A DNA stretch of 27,481 nt, taken from NCBI GenBank assembly GCA_043777755.1, contig JAYWHK010000135.1, positions 1 through 27,481 on the forward strand. The letters run 5' to 3'. Positions 1 to 7,856 of the stretch are shown here, one piece after another (within the stretch, counting starts at the first letter, position 1; every line of letters begins with the position of its first letter). Both the position numbers and the translations under genes were made by a program. The DNA is from CANHEE01 sp043777755. GTDB lineage: Bacteria > Bacteroidota > Bacteroidia > Chitinophagales > Saprospiraceae. The notes under the pieces are model-generated. The model made no database searches. It worked only from the letters and a program-made list of their open reading frames with translations, and was not told the DNA's origin.

Positions 1-7
1 AAAACGT

Positions 8-38
8 TATATTTGCCTTAATATTTATTCGAATAAAT
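8..38 (+). promoter_or_regulatory. Possible promoter -7 box followed by a perfect palindrome
   Basis: Bases 8-15 read TATATTTG, matching the Bacteroidota -7 box TAnnTTTG. A perfect 16-bp palindrome (ATTTATTC/GAATAAAT) lies at 23-38, where the transcript would begin, so it could be an operator. The -33 box would lie outside the window. The next gene on this strand starts at 354, leaving a leader of more than 300 bases in which I recognise no RNA family. Confidence 0.35.
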
Positions 39-209
39 AGCTACTTACCGCTTTTGTACAATTACAACAGAGTATTGTCGGAAGCCATGAAATAAAAAAA
101 TTGCGGTTTCGCACAAAAAACTTTTTGCTACCACTGTAAATCTAGTAAATTCACAAATTTTGGTAATCAAGTAGAAAGAAACATTGCGGACTGCCTGTAC
201 TATTGTAAA

Positions 210-293
210 ATAGTGCGGGCGTTCCCTTGTTTGTTGATTATCAGGTTTACTAGAGCCTTCAGTGGTTACAAACAATCGGAACGCCCATGCTAT
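210..293. repeat. Imperfect inverted repeat in the upstream intergenic region
   Basis: The arm at 210-234 and the arm at 268-293 are inverted copies sharing the core GGGCGTTCC/GGAACGCCC and TTGTTTGT/ACAAACAA. They are separated by about 34 bases. A third short inverted match to CCCATGC (284-290) occurs as GCATGGG at 314-320. It could be a hairpin-forming intergenic repeat. Apart from this and the possible promoter at 8-38, I see no convincing gene in bases 1-353. Confidence 0.5.
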
Positions 294-353
294 TTATAGG
301 CAAAAAATCTATCGCATGGGTAATTTTCAACTATTTTTAAATTACTTTACAAG

Positions 354-665
354 ATGAAAAAATTTAATTTTCTTTTAATTTTCTTTCTTTTTCAGCTTTG
401 CTCTAAATTATTAGCCCAAAACCCTGCATTAAATCAAAAAGTTATAGTAACAATAGGTGGTATTAGCAATGGATGTAAGTTTGATATTAATGACAATCTT
501 TATTCTAACAAATCAGCTATTATTAGAATTTATCCTCATATTATTCTTGATAAAGATGGTTCTGGTGGTGAAGACGAAAGCATAATAGACGCAGCATTAG
601 AAAAACAAGAGAGGAGTATGCGAAGCAGGATATTTTTTTGTACTTCTGCAAGCCTTACAACATAA
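354..665 (+). CDS. N-terminal fragment of frameshifted T9SS metalloprotease (signal peptide)
   Basis: This reading frame supplies the signal peptide and start of the metalloprotease continued at 638-4060. Residues 1-22 are a typical Bacteroidota signal peptide (MKK, a Phe/Leu-rich core, cleavage near LLAQ). The following about 60 residues look like the short pre-catalytic segment of secreted M43 enzymes. Past the A-run at 601-605 the frame stops making sense and terminates at 665. In the +2 frame the same bases continue a plausible helix (EEYAKQDIFLYFC) straight into the downstream frame. One extra A in the run would join the two halves into a single protein of about 1,235 residues. The shift may be a real inactivating mutation, phase variation, or an error in the read. 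Confidence 0.75.
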   Translation: MKKFNFLLIFFLFQLCSKLLAQNPALNQKVIVTIGGISNGCKFDINDNLYSNKSAIIRIYPHIILDKDGSGGEDESIIDAALEKQERSMRSRIFFCTSASLTT

Positions 666-3600
666 TCAAAGATTCCGCTTTGTACATAACAGGAATGCAA
701 ACAATATCAAACTCTCCATTTGATCCTTGTACAGATTTAAAAGGAGTATTTGAAGACAAGGGAAGTCTCAAAGATTCTGTAATTGCAAGTCCTTACTGTG
801 ATGGGATTAATATATTTATATGGCCAAAAAATGCAGCGGGATTATCGGGATCATTCAATATAGTGTCAAAGAGTGTTTTAATAGGCGGTTATGTAAACAA
901 TATTAATCATTCTGTTCTTGATTATTGGCTGAGTCATGAGATTGGACATTGTTTAGGATTATTTCATACGCACCACGGAACGGCTGCTGAAGTAGTGATT
1001 AAGAGTGGAAGTCCCGTATCAAACTGCGGCATTCCAGATTTCAATCAATGCTCAGAGGCAGTAATGAATAATGGAACATTAGGTCCAATAATGAAAAAAT
1101 GTGGCGACTACATTGAAGATACTCCACCAGACCCAGGACTTTATAATAGGATTTCGGATAATTGCCAGATAATAAATCCTACATCAGTAGCACCATACCA
1201 ACCTCTAATTAATAATATTATGTCATATACTCATTCCTTTTGTCTTGAGTCTTTTACAAATGGACAGGGTTCTCGAATGAGGTATTATATTGAAAATTGT
1301 GATTATGTTCGCTCAATACAAATGCGAGGTTATTCAACTGGAAAAATTTCGACGCAACCATTAACATCTACATCAAATAGCTATTGCTACGGTATAAACT
1401 ACGCCCCTAACAAACTCCACATCGCAGGAAAAGTGGAAATTGATATGGATTTTACTTTTTCTGAAAAAGAGATAACACCACTCAAAGATGCAGAAATCAT
1501 CGTAAAGTCTGGAAAAACGCTTACTATTGAGAAGTGCAATATTCAAACGTGCATTGGTATGTGGAAAGGTATTATTGTTGAAAGTGGTGCAACACTTATT
1601 ATCAGAAACTCTTACATTGCTGATGCGCTATATGCTGTTGAAGGTCATGACGGTTCTACTATTTTATTAGAAGACAATACTTTTGATAAAAATCTTATCA
1701 GCGTATTTGTTAGTCCTTCAAATGGTTTTATAAAAAATATTGACATCACCCTAAGAAATAACCTTTTTGAATGCTCAGGTAATTTAAAAAGTAATCAAAA
1801 TCCACTTAACAATCTAAACTATGATGGTAAAAGTTTTGCAGGTGTATATGTGAATGATTTGAATGCCATTATTTTAGATGGTATATTCAGAACAGACCAC
1901 TGGGATTCAAATAAATTTAAAAACTTACATAATGGTATTATCGCAAATAATGCTAATGTACATTCTATATTTTCTTACTTTGAAAGTATAAAAAAGCATC
2001 CTTACAATCCGAATAATACAGGTTACGGAATTCGTCAAGATAAAGGTAGCCTGTATTGTGAAGGAATGGGAAAAAATGCAGCAGTTTCATTTTCTAATTG
2101 CACCAATGCCATTTGGGTAAATAATGCGTATCTGTATGTATTTAACAATGAAATGTCACAAGTGAATGTTGGTGTGCATATTCAAAATAGCCAATTCCAA
2201 GCAGCAACCATTTTTAATAACAATATGTATGCTTATGAGTACGGCATTAAAGCCGTTCAAAATACGTTTTATGAAAACGCTTATTTTTTCAAAAATACAA
2301 TTACTCTTTTAGGTGGCATTGCGCCTGAATTGGCAAAGCCGCTTTGGGTAGGAATCTATGCTGATCAAAGTTCAGCTACTACAAGTTTCAATATTTTTAA
2401 CAATATTGTAAATGTGAATGGCGGACAAGGTGGTATCTATGTTGCTAATGCTCGACGAACAAAAGTCGTTGATAATCAAGTATATATAGAAGAACCGAAC
2501 AAGGAACATTTTGGCATCAAGGTAGATGCAAACAGTGGAATGTTGGTCAATTGCAATTACATTGAAGATAAAACAAAGGCTGTTTCTAAAAATCTTTACA
2601 GAACAATTGGCATCAGTGCTGCCAATTGTATGAATACTGACTGGTCTTGTAATACCATGCGCAAAACAGATGTAGGACTCAATTATATTGGTGTTTGCGA
2701 TGCCGCAACGGTAAAAGGCAATGAGATGGACAACAAAACCACTGGCTTACTCATGGGAATGTTACCTGATATTGGCGTAAGTATCATTGGACCGCAGCCA
2801 GGCTCTAATATTGACTTAGATAGAGGTAATCTTTGGAGTAACAATGGAAATTATCAAGGTGCAGCGGCTTGGCATATTGGTGGTTTTAGTACCGCACAGG
2901 CATCTCCATTTATTGTTGATAGTCAAGAAGATAGCAGATTTTTACCTTCTTCCATAGATCCTCCAAGTGGCTGGTTTTTCGATATTGCAAATCCAGAACT
3001 TTCTGAAAAGTGCAGCAACGCAAGTTTTCAAAACAGTACGCTATGCAATACGTTCAATACCACTACTTTTACGCATAAAAATAGTAGTGTTTATCGTTCA
3101 ATTGCACAAGGAAAGCTCCTTTCTACACAATATAGCGAAGCAACACAACGTATAGGAGAATTACATTTATGGGAACAATTACAAGAAGTAAATAACGATG
3201 ATATTCCTGACGATTTCCGCTCTTTTTACGAAGAAAATAAATCAAATACTTTAGACCGTCTTTACTGGCTCAGTAAAGGTGTCAATGAAGTAACACACTT
3301 AAACGCAGAAGAAGGCAATACGCAACAAAGTAAATACGCTAAACTAAAGCAATATTTGGTATTGATTGATAGTATTGCGCAACTTTTATTTGAGAATAAA
3401 AATCTAAGTAAGGAGCAAAAGCAAAGCCTAACGAGTACGAAGAAAGCACATTTGAGTACAGTGGCAAAACTTGGAACAGAAATCAACACCATGGAACTGC
3501 AAGCCAATAAAAGTAAGAGCAATAACATTTCACTTTCAAGAGAACTTGCCAATAGTTTAGAAATTAAATCTGAATTTGACCAATACATTGTTGAAGTCAA

Positions 3601-4060
3601 TCAAGCACAATTATACCTTTTTGAAAATGATAGCTTAAGCAACGATTTGTTAGAAAAAGTGAATCATTTGGGGAATATTTGTCCTTTGGCAGGAGGTGAA
3701 TCTGTCTATAAAGCCCGTGCGATATTGAGCTATTTAAACGGTTATGCGACTGAATTTGACGATGCGACTTTGTGTGGGAAAAGCAATGAAATATTGAATA
3801 AGGTAGTAAAAAACGTTACAGAAATTCAAGTGTTTCCTAACCCTGCAAAAGACCAAATTTTCATAAAATACACGATAAAACAAGACGCTCAATTTGAAGT
3901 TTGGGATATTTTGGGTAAAAAAATTGCCAATGGTAAGTTAAGCAAAGATGCCAACTTACAAGCAATTGAAACAGCTTCATTTCCTAATGGTTCTTACTTT
4001 ATCAAAATTTTTGATGAAGTAAATAACTTAAATATTTCTACAATCAATATTATTCATTAA
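638..4060 (+). CDS. T9SS-secreted M43-type zinc metalloprotease with beta-helix region (main part, frameshifted)
   Basis: Residue numbers count from the TTG at 638, which is not a true start; the frame is open back to 572 and joins the 354-665 fragment. A metzincin zinc site HEIGHCLGLFH is at 100-110 and a Met-turn NIMSY at 193-197, followed by FTNGQGSRMR, a pattern of the pappalysin/M43 family. Residues about 265-700 are Asn-rich short strands typical of a right-handed parallel beta-helix. About 850-1050 is helical and charged. The last 75 residues, starting VFPNPAKD at 1065, form a type A T9SS C-terminal sorting domain, so the mature protein should be exported and anchored or released at the cell surface. 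Expected role: extracellular proteolysis. The zinc-binding family assignment is firm; the substrate is unknown. Without the upstream fragment it would lack a signal peptide. Confidence 0.85.
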   Translation: MYFCKPYNIIKDSALYITGMQTISNSPFDPCTDLKGVFEDKGSLKDSVIASPYCDGINIFIWPKNAAGLSGSFNIVSKSVLIGGYVNNINHSVLDYWLSHEIGHCLGLFHTHHGTAAEVVIKSGSPVSNCGIPDFNQCSEAVMNNGTLGPIMKKCGDYIEDTPPDPGLYNRISDNCQIINPTSVAPYQPLINNIMSYTHSFCLESFTNGQGSRMRYYIENCDYVRSIQMRGYSTGKISTQPLTSTSNSYCYGINYAPNKLHIAGKVEIDMDFTFSEKEITPLKDAEIIVKSGKTLTIEKCNIQTCIGMWKGIIVESGATLIIRNSYIADALYAVEGHDGSTILLEDNTFDKNLISVFVSPSNGFIKNIDITLRNNLFECSGNLKSNQNPLNNLNYDGKSFAGVYVNDLNAIILDGIFRTDHWDSNKFKNLHNGIIANNANVHSIFSYFESIKKHPYNPNNTGYGIRQDKGSLYCEGMGKNAAVSFSNCTNAIWVNNAYLYVFNNEMSQVNVGVHIQNSQFQAATIFNNNMYAYEYGIKAVQNTFYENAYFFKNTITLLGGIAPELAKPLWVGIYADQSSATTSFNIFNNIVNVNGGQGGIYVANARRTKVVDNQVYIEEPNKEHFGIKVDANSGMLVNCNYIEDKTKAVSKNLYRTIGISAANCMNTDWSCNTMRKTDVGLNYIGVCDAATVKGNEMDNKTTGLLMGMLPDIGVSIIGPQPGSNIDLDRGNLWSNNGNYQGAAAWHIGGFSTAQASPFIVDSQEDSRFLPSSIDPPSGWFFDIANPELSEKCSNASFQNSTLCNTFNTTTFTHKNSSVYRSIAQGKLLSTQYSEATQRIGELHLWEQLQEVNNDDIPDDFRSFYEENKSNTLDRLYWLSKGVNEVTHLNAEEGNTQQSKYAKLKQYLVLIDSIAQLLFENKNLSKEQKQSLTSTKKAHLSTVAKLGTEINTMELQANKSKSNNISLSRELANSLEIKSEFDQYIVEVNQAQLYLFENDSLSNDLLEKVNHLGNICPLAGGESVYKARAILSYLNGYATEFDDATLCGKSNEILNKVVKNVTEIQVFPNPAKDQIFIKYTIKQDAQFEVWDILGKKIANGKLSKDANLQAIETASFPNGSYFIKIFDEVNNLNISTINIIH

Positions 4061-4066
4061 AAATAA

Positions 4067-4102
4067 AAGGTACTGACATAGTTAAATGTCAGTACCTTTT
4101 TT
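4067..4102 (+). terminator. Strong intrinsic terminator after the metalloprotease
   Basis: A perfect 13-bp stem, AAGGTACTGACAT (4067-4079) with ATGTCAGTACCTT (4086-4098), has a 6-base loop and is followed by a T-run to 4102. It lies 7 bases after the stop at 4060. The ATG at 4086 falls inside the right arm, which argues against it as the start of the next gene. Confidence 0.85.
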
Positions 4103-4112
4103 ATTTAACATT

Positions 4113-5636
4113 ATGGAAAAAAAAATTATTAAAATTTTCATATTTTTATTTTTTATTAATCAAGGCTATTCTCAAAAATATGATTATAATTGGATTCTGG
4201 GACATAATAGTAAAATTGGCGATACCATAAGAGGAGGCAATAATATAGACTTTAATATAAAACCATTAAAGCCATACTATGTGTTTAGAGAAATGAATAT
4301 GTACGTTTATAATTCTAGTATTAGCAACTCAGAAGGTGAATTACAATTTTATACAAATGGTTGTTATATAGCCAATAAATTTGATTTGAAAATTGAAAAT
4401 GGAGATACAATTAACCCAGGAAAAACATATACCAATTACTGTAAAACAGGAGGCTTTGGTTATCCAGTCAATCAATCTTCTTTTGTCATTCCTTCGATAA
4501 AAAATAAAGATGAATATTATTTAATCCATAAAAACCTACAACTTTATCTAACATTACCATATTTACTAAGTGATAGGCTTTACATGACAAAGGTAGATAT
4601 GAGTGCCAATCAAGGCAAAGGTAAAGTCATTTATAAAAGTAAAATAATAATGAAAGACAGCCTTGGAGGCGGTACTTTTGTTGGAACGAAACATGCTGAT
4701 GGAAAAGATTGGTGGTTGGTTACGCCCAAATATTTAAGTAATAAATACTATGTTTTTAGGTTTTCAGATGGTATTATTAAAGATACATCATTACAAACCA
4801 TTGGTGTAAAAGAAACCGAAGATGGTGGATTTGCTTGTTTTTCTCCTGACGGCTCAAAGTATGCAAGATATGAACCTTTTAAACAAGACCAACTTCATTT
4901 AATGGATTTTGATAGAAGTACAGGAAAGTTGAGTAATTTTAAATACATTTATGTCAGTGATTACTTAACAAATGCAGGTTGTGGCGTTGCCTTTTCGCCT
5001 AATTCTCGTTATTTGTATGTTTCATTGGCAAAATACGTTTACCAATTTGACACTTATGCAGAAGACGTAGAGGCAAGTAAAGTTTTAGTAGCAGAATATG
5101 ATGGTTTTCAAGCACCATTTGCTACTAATTTTCACGCTTGTCAGTTAGGACCAGATTGTCGTATTTACATCAATAGTAGCAACGATGTGCGTTATTACCA
5201 TTATATAGACAAGCCAGATTTGAAAGGAACGGCTTGTAATGTAGTTCAGCATGGTTTAAAATTACCAACAGGACATGGCATTTCGATTCCTTATTTTCCA
5301 AATTATCGTTTAGGAACACTTGATAATCCAGGATTTCCATGCGATAGCACCTTAAAAACAAGTACTACAAGTGTAGGTTTTGCTTCTCTTTTTGTGCCAA
5401 CAATGGGCATTTCTCCTAATCCAAGTCAAGGGCAATTCCGCCTTTGGCTTCCCGAAAATTGGCAAGGAGAACGACTCAATATTATCAATACTAACGGTCA
5501 AATCGTTTATTCTGAAAAATTAGACTCAAGTAGTCAAGAGTATTTTATCAATAGCGATTTACCGCAAGGCTTGTACCTTATTCAAGTACTATTTCAGAAT
5601 GGAATGATGAAAACGGAAAGGTTGGTAATTGATTGA
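4113..5636 (+). CDS. Secreted beta-propeller-like protein with T9SS type A sorting domain
   Basis: The protein has 507 residues from the ATG at 4113. I chose this start because residues 1-20 then form a clean signal peptide (MEKK, Ile/Phe-rich core, GYSQ); an upstream ATG at 4086 lies within the terminator hairpin. The middle contains repeated propeller-like segments with an SPDGSKY motif near residue 243 and a SPNSRYLYVS motif further on, as in WD40/YVTN-like blades. From about residue 430 (MGISPNPSQGQF to the end, TERLVID) there is a T9SS C-terminal sorting domain. It is expected to be exported across the outer membrane by the type IX system. Ligand and activity are unknown; many Bacteroidota encode families of such proteins. 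It follows a strong terminator, so it probably has its own promoter, although I see no clear -7 box. Confidence 0.8.
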   Translation: MEKKIIKIFIFLFFINQGYSQKYDYNWILGHNSKIGDTIRGGNNIDFNIKPLKPYYVFREMNMYVYNSSISNSEGELQFYTNGCYIANKFDLKIENGDTINPGKTYTNYCKTGGFGYPVNQSSFVIPSIKNKDEYYLIHKNLQLYLTLPYLLSDRLYMTKVDMSANQGKGKVIYKSKIIMKDSLGGGTFVGTKHADGKDWWLVTPKYLSNKYYVFRFSDGIIKDTSLQTIGVKETEDGGFACFSPDGSKYARYEPFKQDQLHLMDFDRSTGKLSNFKYIYVSDYLTNAGCGVAFSPNSRYLYVSLAKYVYQFDTYAEDVEASKVLVAEYDGFQAPFATNFHACQLGPDCRIYINSSNDVRYYHYIDKPDLKGTACNVVQHGLKLPTGHGISIPYFPNYRLGTLDNPGFPCDSTLKTSTTSVGFASLFVPTMGISPNPSQGQFRLWLPENWQGERLNIINTNGQIVYSEKLDSSSQEYFINSDLPQGLYLIQVLFQNGMMKTERLVID

Positions 5637-5662
5637 AAGAATAAAAAAAAATGTATATTTGC
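5633..5662 (+). promoter_or_regulatory. Bacteroidota-type promoter for the Uma2-glgA pair
   Basis: TTG at 5633-5635 is followed after 18 bases by TATATTTGC at 5654-5662, matching the TTTG / TAnnTTTG consensus. It lies 27 bases before the ATG at 5689. The -33 element overlaps the end of the preceding gene. Confidence 0.65.
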
Positions 5663-5688
5663 ATTTTAAAATCAATACAAATTAAAAT

Positions 5689-6276
5689 ATGGGAGCAGCA
5701 GCAGCTTTATTACCTCAATCGTCGGTACGTCATTTTTCTGTGGCGGAATACCTTGATGTAGAGATGCAGGAAGGCGAACGCTATGAATATTTTGATGGAG
5801 AAATTATAAAAATGGCAGGAGGCACGATTAAACACAACCTTATTATCAACAACATCGTTTTTGGCTTGAATCAAGGATTAGATGACGAAAAAGATATTTA
5901 TATTTTTGGCAGCGACCAAAAAATATTTTTGCCAAAATATAATTTTTACGTTTATCCTGATGCGGTGGTTGTGAGTGAAAAGCCGATTGTAAGTGAAAAA
6001 GGTCATGCCATTTTGAATCCTATTCTGATTGTAGAGGTATTGTCGGACTCTACGGAAGATTACGATAAAGGTCAAAAATTTTTACAATATCAAAGTATTC
6101 CAACGTTTAAAGAATACGTTTTGGTGCGGCAAGATATGCCCGAAGTAACGACTCTTTTTAGAGAAGAACCAAATCTTTGGCGCACAACAGAAGTGGAAGG
6201 AATCGAAAATAGTGTTTTTCTCAAAGCAGTCAATATTAGCCTTGCGCTTTCAAGAATTTATAAAAAAGTATTTTAA
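5689..6276 (+). CDS. Uma2 family (DUF820) PD-(D/E)XK nuclease-like protein
   Basis: The protein has 195 residues, the usual length of the family. The Uma2/DUF820 pattern is visible: a Tyr/Glu-rich start (RYEYFDGEIIKMAGG, 31-45), the acidic residue of PDAVVV (D91), IVEVLSDST with E116, and DYDKGQKFLQYQ with K128/K130 downstream. These correspond to the D-ExX-K core of restriction-endonuclease-like folds. The family is abundant in cyanobacteria and some Bacteroidota, and its biological substrate is not established. The ATG at 5689 fits the promoter at 5654-5662. It ends four bases before glgA, so the two genes are almost certainly co-transcribed. No methyltransferase is nearby, so it is not part of a recognisable restriction system. 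Confidence 0.88.
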   Translation: MGAAAALLPQSSVRHFSVAEYLDVEMQEGERYEYFDGEIIKMAGGTIKHNLIINNIVFGLNQGLDDEKDIYIFGSDQKIFLPKYNFYVYPDAVVVSEKPIVSEKGHAILNPILIVEVLSDSTEDYDKGQKFLQYQSIPTFKEYVLVRQDMPEVTTLFREEPNLWRTTEVEGIENSVFLKAVNISLALSRIYKKVF

Positions 6277-6280
6277 AATT

Positions 6281-7687
6281 ATGGAAATTATACATTTAAG
6301 TGCCGAATGTTATCCTGTGGCAAAGGTTGGCGGATTGGGTGATGTCGTTGGAGCATTGCCGAAATACCAATGCAAAGCGGGTCATGTAGCGAAGGTTGTG
6401 ATGCCTGCCTACAACACAAAGTTCATGCAACAAAATGAATGGAGCAACGAACACGAATTTGACATTGATTTTGGCGGACAGCGTTTGCATTATCAGGTTT
6501 TGAAAGAAAAAACAAACAAATTGGGTTTTGATTTGTATTGTATTTTGATTGATGGCCTGACCAATCGTGATGCGGTCTATTCTGAACCTGACGATACGGA
6601 GCGTTTTTTGGCGTTTCAAATCGCTGCGCTGGATTGGATGTCGCAGTGGAAACACCAACCAAATGTGATTCATTGCCACGATCACCATACCGCATTAGTG
6701 CCTTTTATGCTACAAAATTGTTATCGTTTTCACCGTTTGCACAAGGTAAAAACGATTTTCACTATACACAATGGCGTTTATCAAGGCTGGTTTCCTTGGA
6801 AAAAAGTAGCGTATATGCCAGCGTTCAATCAGTTTAATGCTGGTGCATTGGATTGGAATGGCATTGTCAATCCGATGGCTTGTGCGCTGCGCTGCGCCAA
6901 TGCGGTGACGACGGTAAGTTGGTCGTATATGAACGAATTGATGGAAAAAGCCAACGGTCTGGAAGGGCTTTTCCAAAGTCTTCGCTACAAATGTCACGGT
7001 GTTTTGAATGGTATTGACAATGATATTTGGAATCCTGCGGACGATGCGTATTTGGCACATCATTTCACAGCGGAAAACGTTTTTGAAGGAAAAAAGAAAC
7101 ACAAAGACGAGATTTGTGCTATGTTTCAGCTGAATCCTGATAATCCTTTGATTGTTTTCATAGGTCGTTTGGTTGGCGAAAAAGGAGCTGATTTGTTGCC
7201 CGATGCGATTGGTCGAGCTTTGTACGAAACGAAGGGTCAAGTAAATTATTTGGTGTTGGGTTCTGGCGATACCAGTGTTGAAGCTGGTTTGAACCACTTA
7301 AAAACGCTTTGCCCAGGCATTTACAATTGTTTTATTGGCTACAACGAAGCGTTGAGTCACCGTTTGTACGCTGCCGCAGATTTTATCGTAATGCCAAGTC
7401 GAGTCGAGCCTTGTGGCTTGAATCAGATGTATGCTTTGCGTTATGGTACGATTCCGATGGTCAGAAATACAGGTGGTCTGCGTGATACCGTCATGGATTT
7501 TGGTGATTGGGAAGGTTTTGGCATTCGTTTTAACAATGCAAGTGTTGATGACATCGTACTTTCTACACATCGTGCCTTGAATCTATACCGAGATACTGCC
7601 CGTTTTCAACATATTCAACAGCGGATTATGGGTTTTGACAATTCTTGGGAAAGAAGTACTGCGCAATATGAAAAGATTTATGGATAA
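6281..7687 (+). CDS. glgA: Glycogen synthase (ADP-glucose), GT5 family
   Basis: GlgA transfers glucose from ADP-glucose to the non-reducing end of a growing alpha-1,4-glucan in the cytoplasm. From the ATG at 6281 the protein has 468 residues, close to the roughly 477 of E. coli GlgA. Visible landmarks: KVGGLGDVV (15-23), the KxGGL nucleotide-sugar loop; HCHDHHT (131-137); IGRLVGEKGADL (294-305) in the C-terminal Rossmann domain; and EPCGLNQMYA (376-385) with the conserved catalytic-region Glu376, followed by NTGGLRDTV (396-404). An in-frame ATG at 6212 would add 23 residues overlapping the Uma2 gene; the family N-terminus MEIIHLSAE favours 6281. It lies four bases after the Uma2 gene and shares its promoter. 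No glgB, glgC or glgP is in the window. Confidence 0.93.
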   Translation: MEIIHLSAECYPVAKVGGLGDVVGALPKYQCKAGHVAKVVMPAYNTKFMQQNEWSNEHEFDIDFGGQRLHYQVLKEKTNKLGFDLYCILIDGLTNRDAVYSEPDDTERFLAFQIAALDWMSQWKHQPNVIHCHDHHTALVPFMLQNCYRFHRLHKVKTIFTIHNGVYQGWFPWKKVAYMPAFNQFNAGALDWNGIVNPMACALRCANAVTTVSWSYMNELMEKANGLEGLFQSLRYKCHGVLNGIDNDIWNPADDAYLAHHFTAENVFEGKKKHKDEICAMFQLNPDNPLIVFIGRLVGEKGADLLPDAIGRALYETKGQVNYLVLGSGDTSVEAGLNHLKTLCPGIYNCFIGYNEALSHRLYAAADFIVMPSRVEPCGLNQMYALRYGTIPMVRNTGGLRDTVMDFGDWEGFGIRFNNASVDDIVLSTHRALNLYRDTARFQHIQQRIMGFDNSWERSTAQYEKIYG

Positions 7688-7692
7688 AATTT

Positions 7693-7840
7693 AAGTCGTA
7701 AGCCTGTAAGTCGATAAGTCGTAAGTCTGCGGAGAATCGGTATTTATAAAATATTGTAAGTCAGGACATTAAAAGACTATCTATGAGTGCATCTTGTGCC
7801 ATCACGTTGCGTGACTTATTGACTTACGACTTACGACTAC
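7693..7840. repeat. Intergenic inverted repeat, AAGTCGTAAG family
   Basis: Copies of AAGTCGTAAG at 7693-7702 and 7717-7726 face inverted copies CTTACGACTT/CTTACGACT at 7823-7838, forming a potential hairpin with a long loop. The same motif recurs at 10216-10341 and 12648-12744. The element starts just after the glgA stop and ends just before the HisC-like gene. Confidence 0.6.
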
Positions 7841-7856
7841 TTAAAATATAAAAACA

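Noticed and set aside
45..275. Minus-strand 76-codon frame in the first intergenic region
   Set aside because: It runs through an inverted repeat, has no recognisable domain, signal or promoter, and its 5' end lies inside the repeat loop. I could not exclude a small gene, but nothing supports one.
597..612. Programmed -1 ribosomal frameshift to explain the split metalloprotease
   Set aside because: The A-run is not in the X XXY YYZ phase relative to the upstream frame and I see no stimulatory stem just downstream. A missing base is simpler.
3262..3600. 112-codon minus-strand frame inside the metalloprotease gene
   Set aside because: It is antisense to a clear coding region, Leu/Ser-rich from reversed codons, with no family features.
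4086..4112. Upstream ATG at 4086 as start of the second T9SS gene
   Set aside because: It lies in the right arm of the terminator and would put a non-signal segment before a perfect signal peptide that starts at 4113.
6281..7687. Several long antisense frames across glgA
   Set aside because: They are mirror frames of a well-conserved enzyme gene and show no own motifs.
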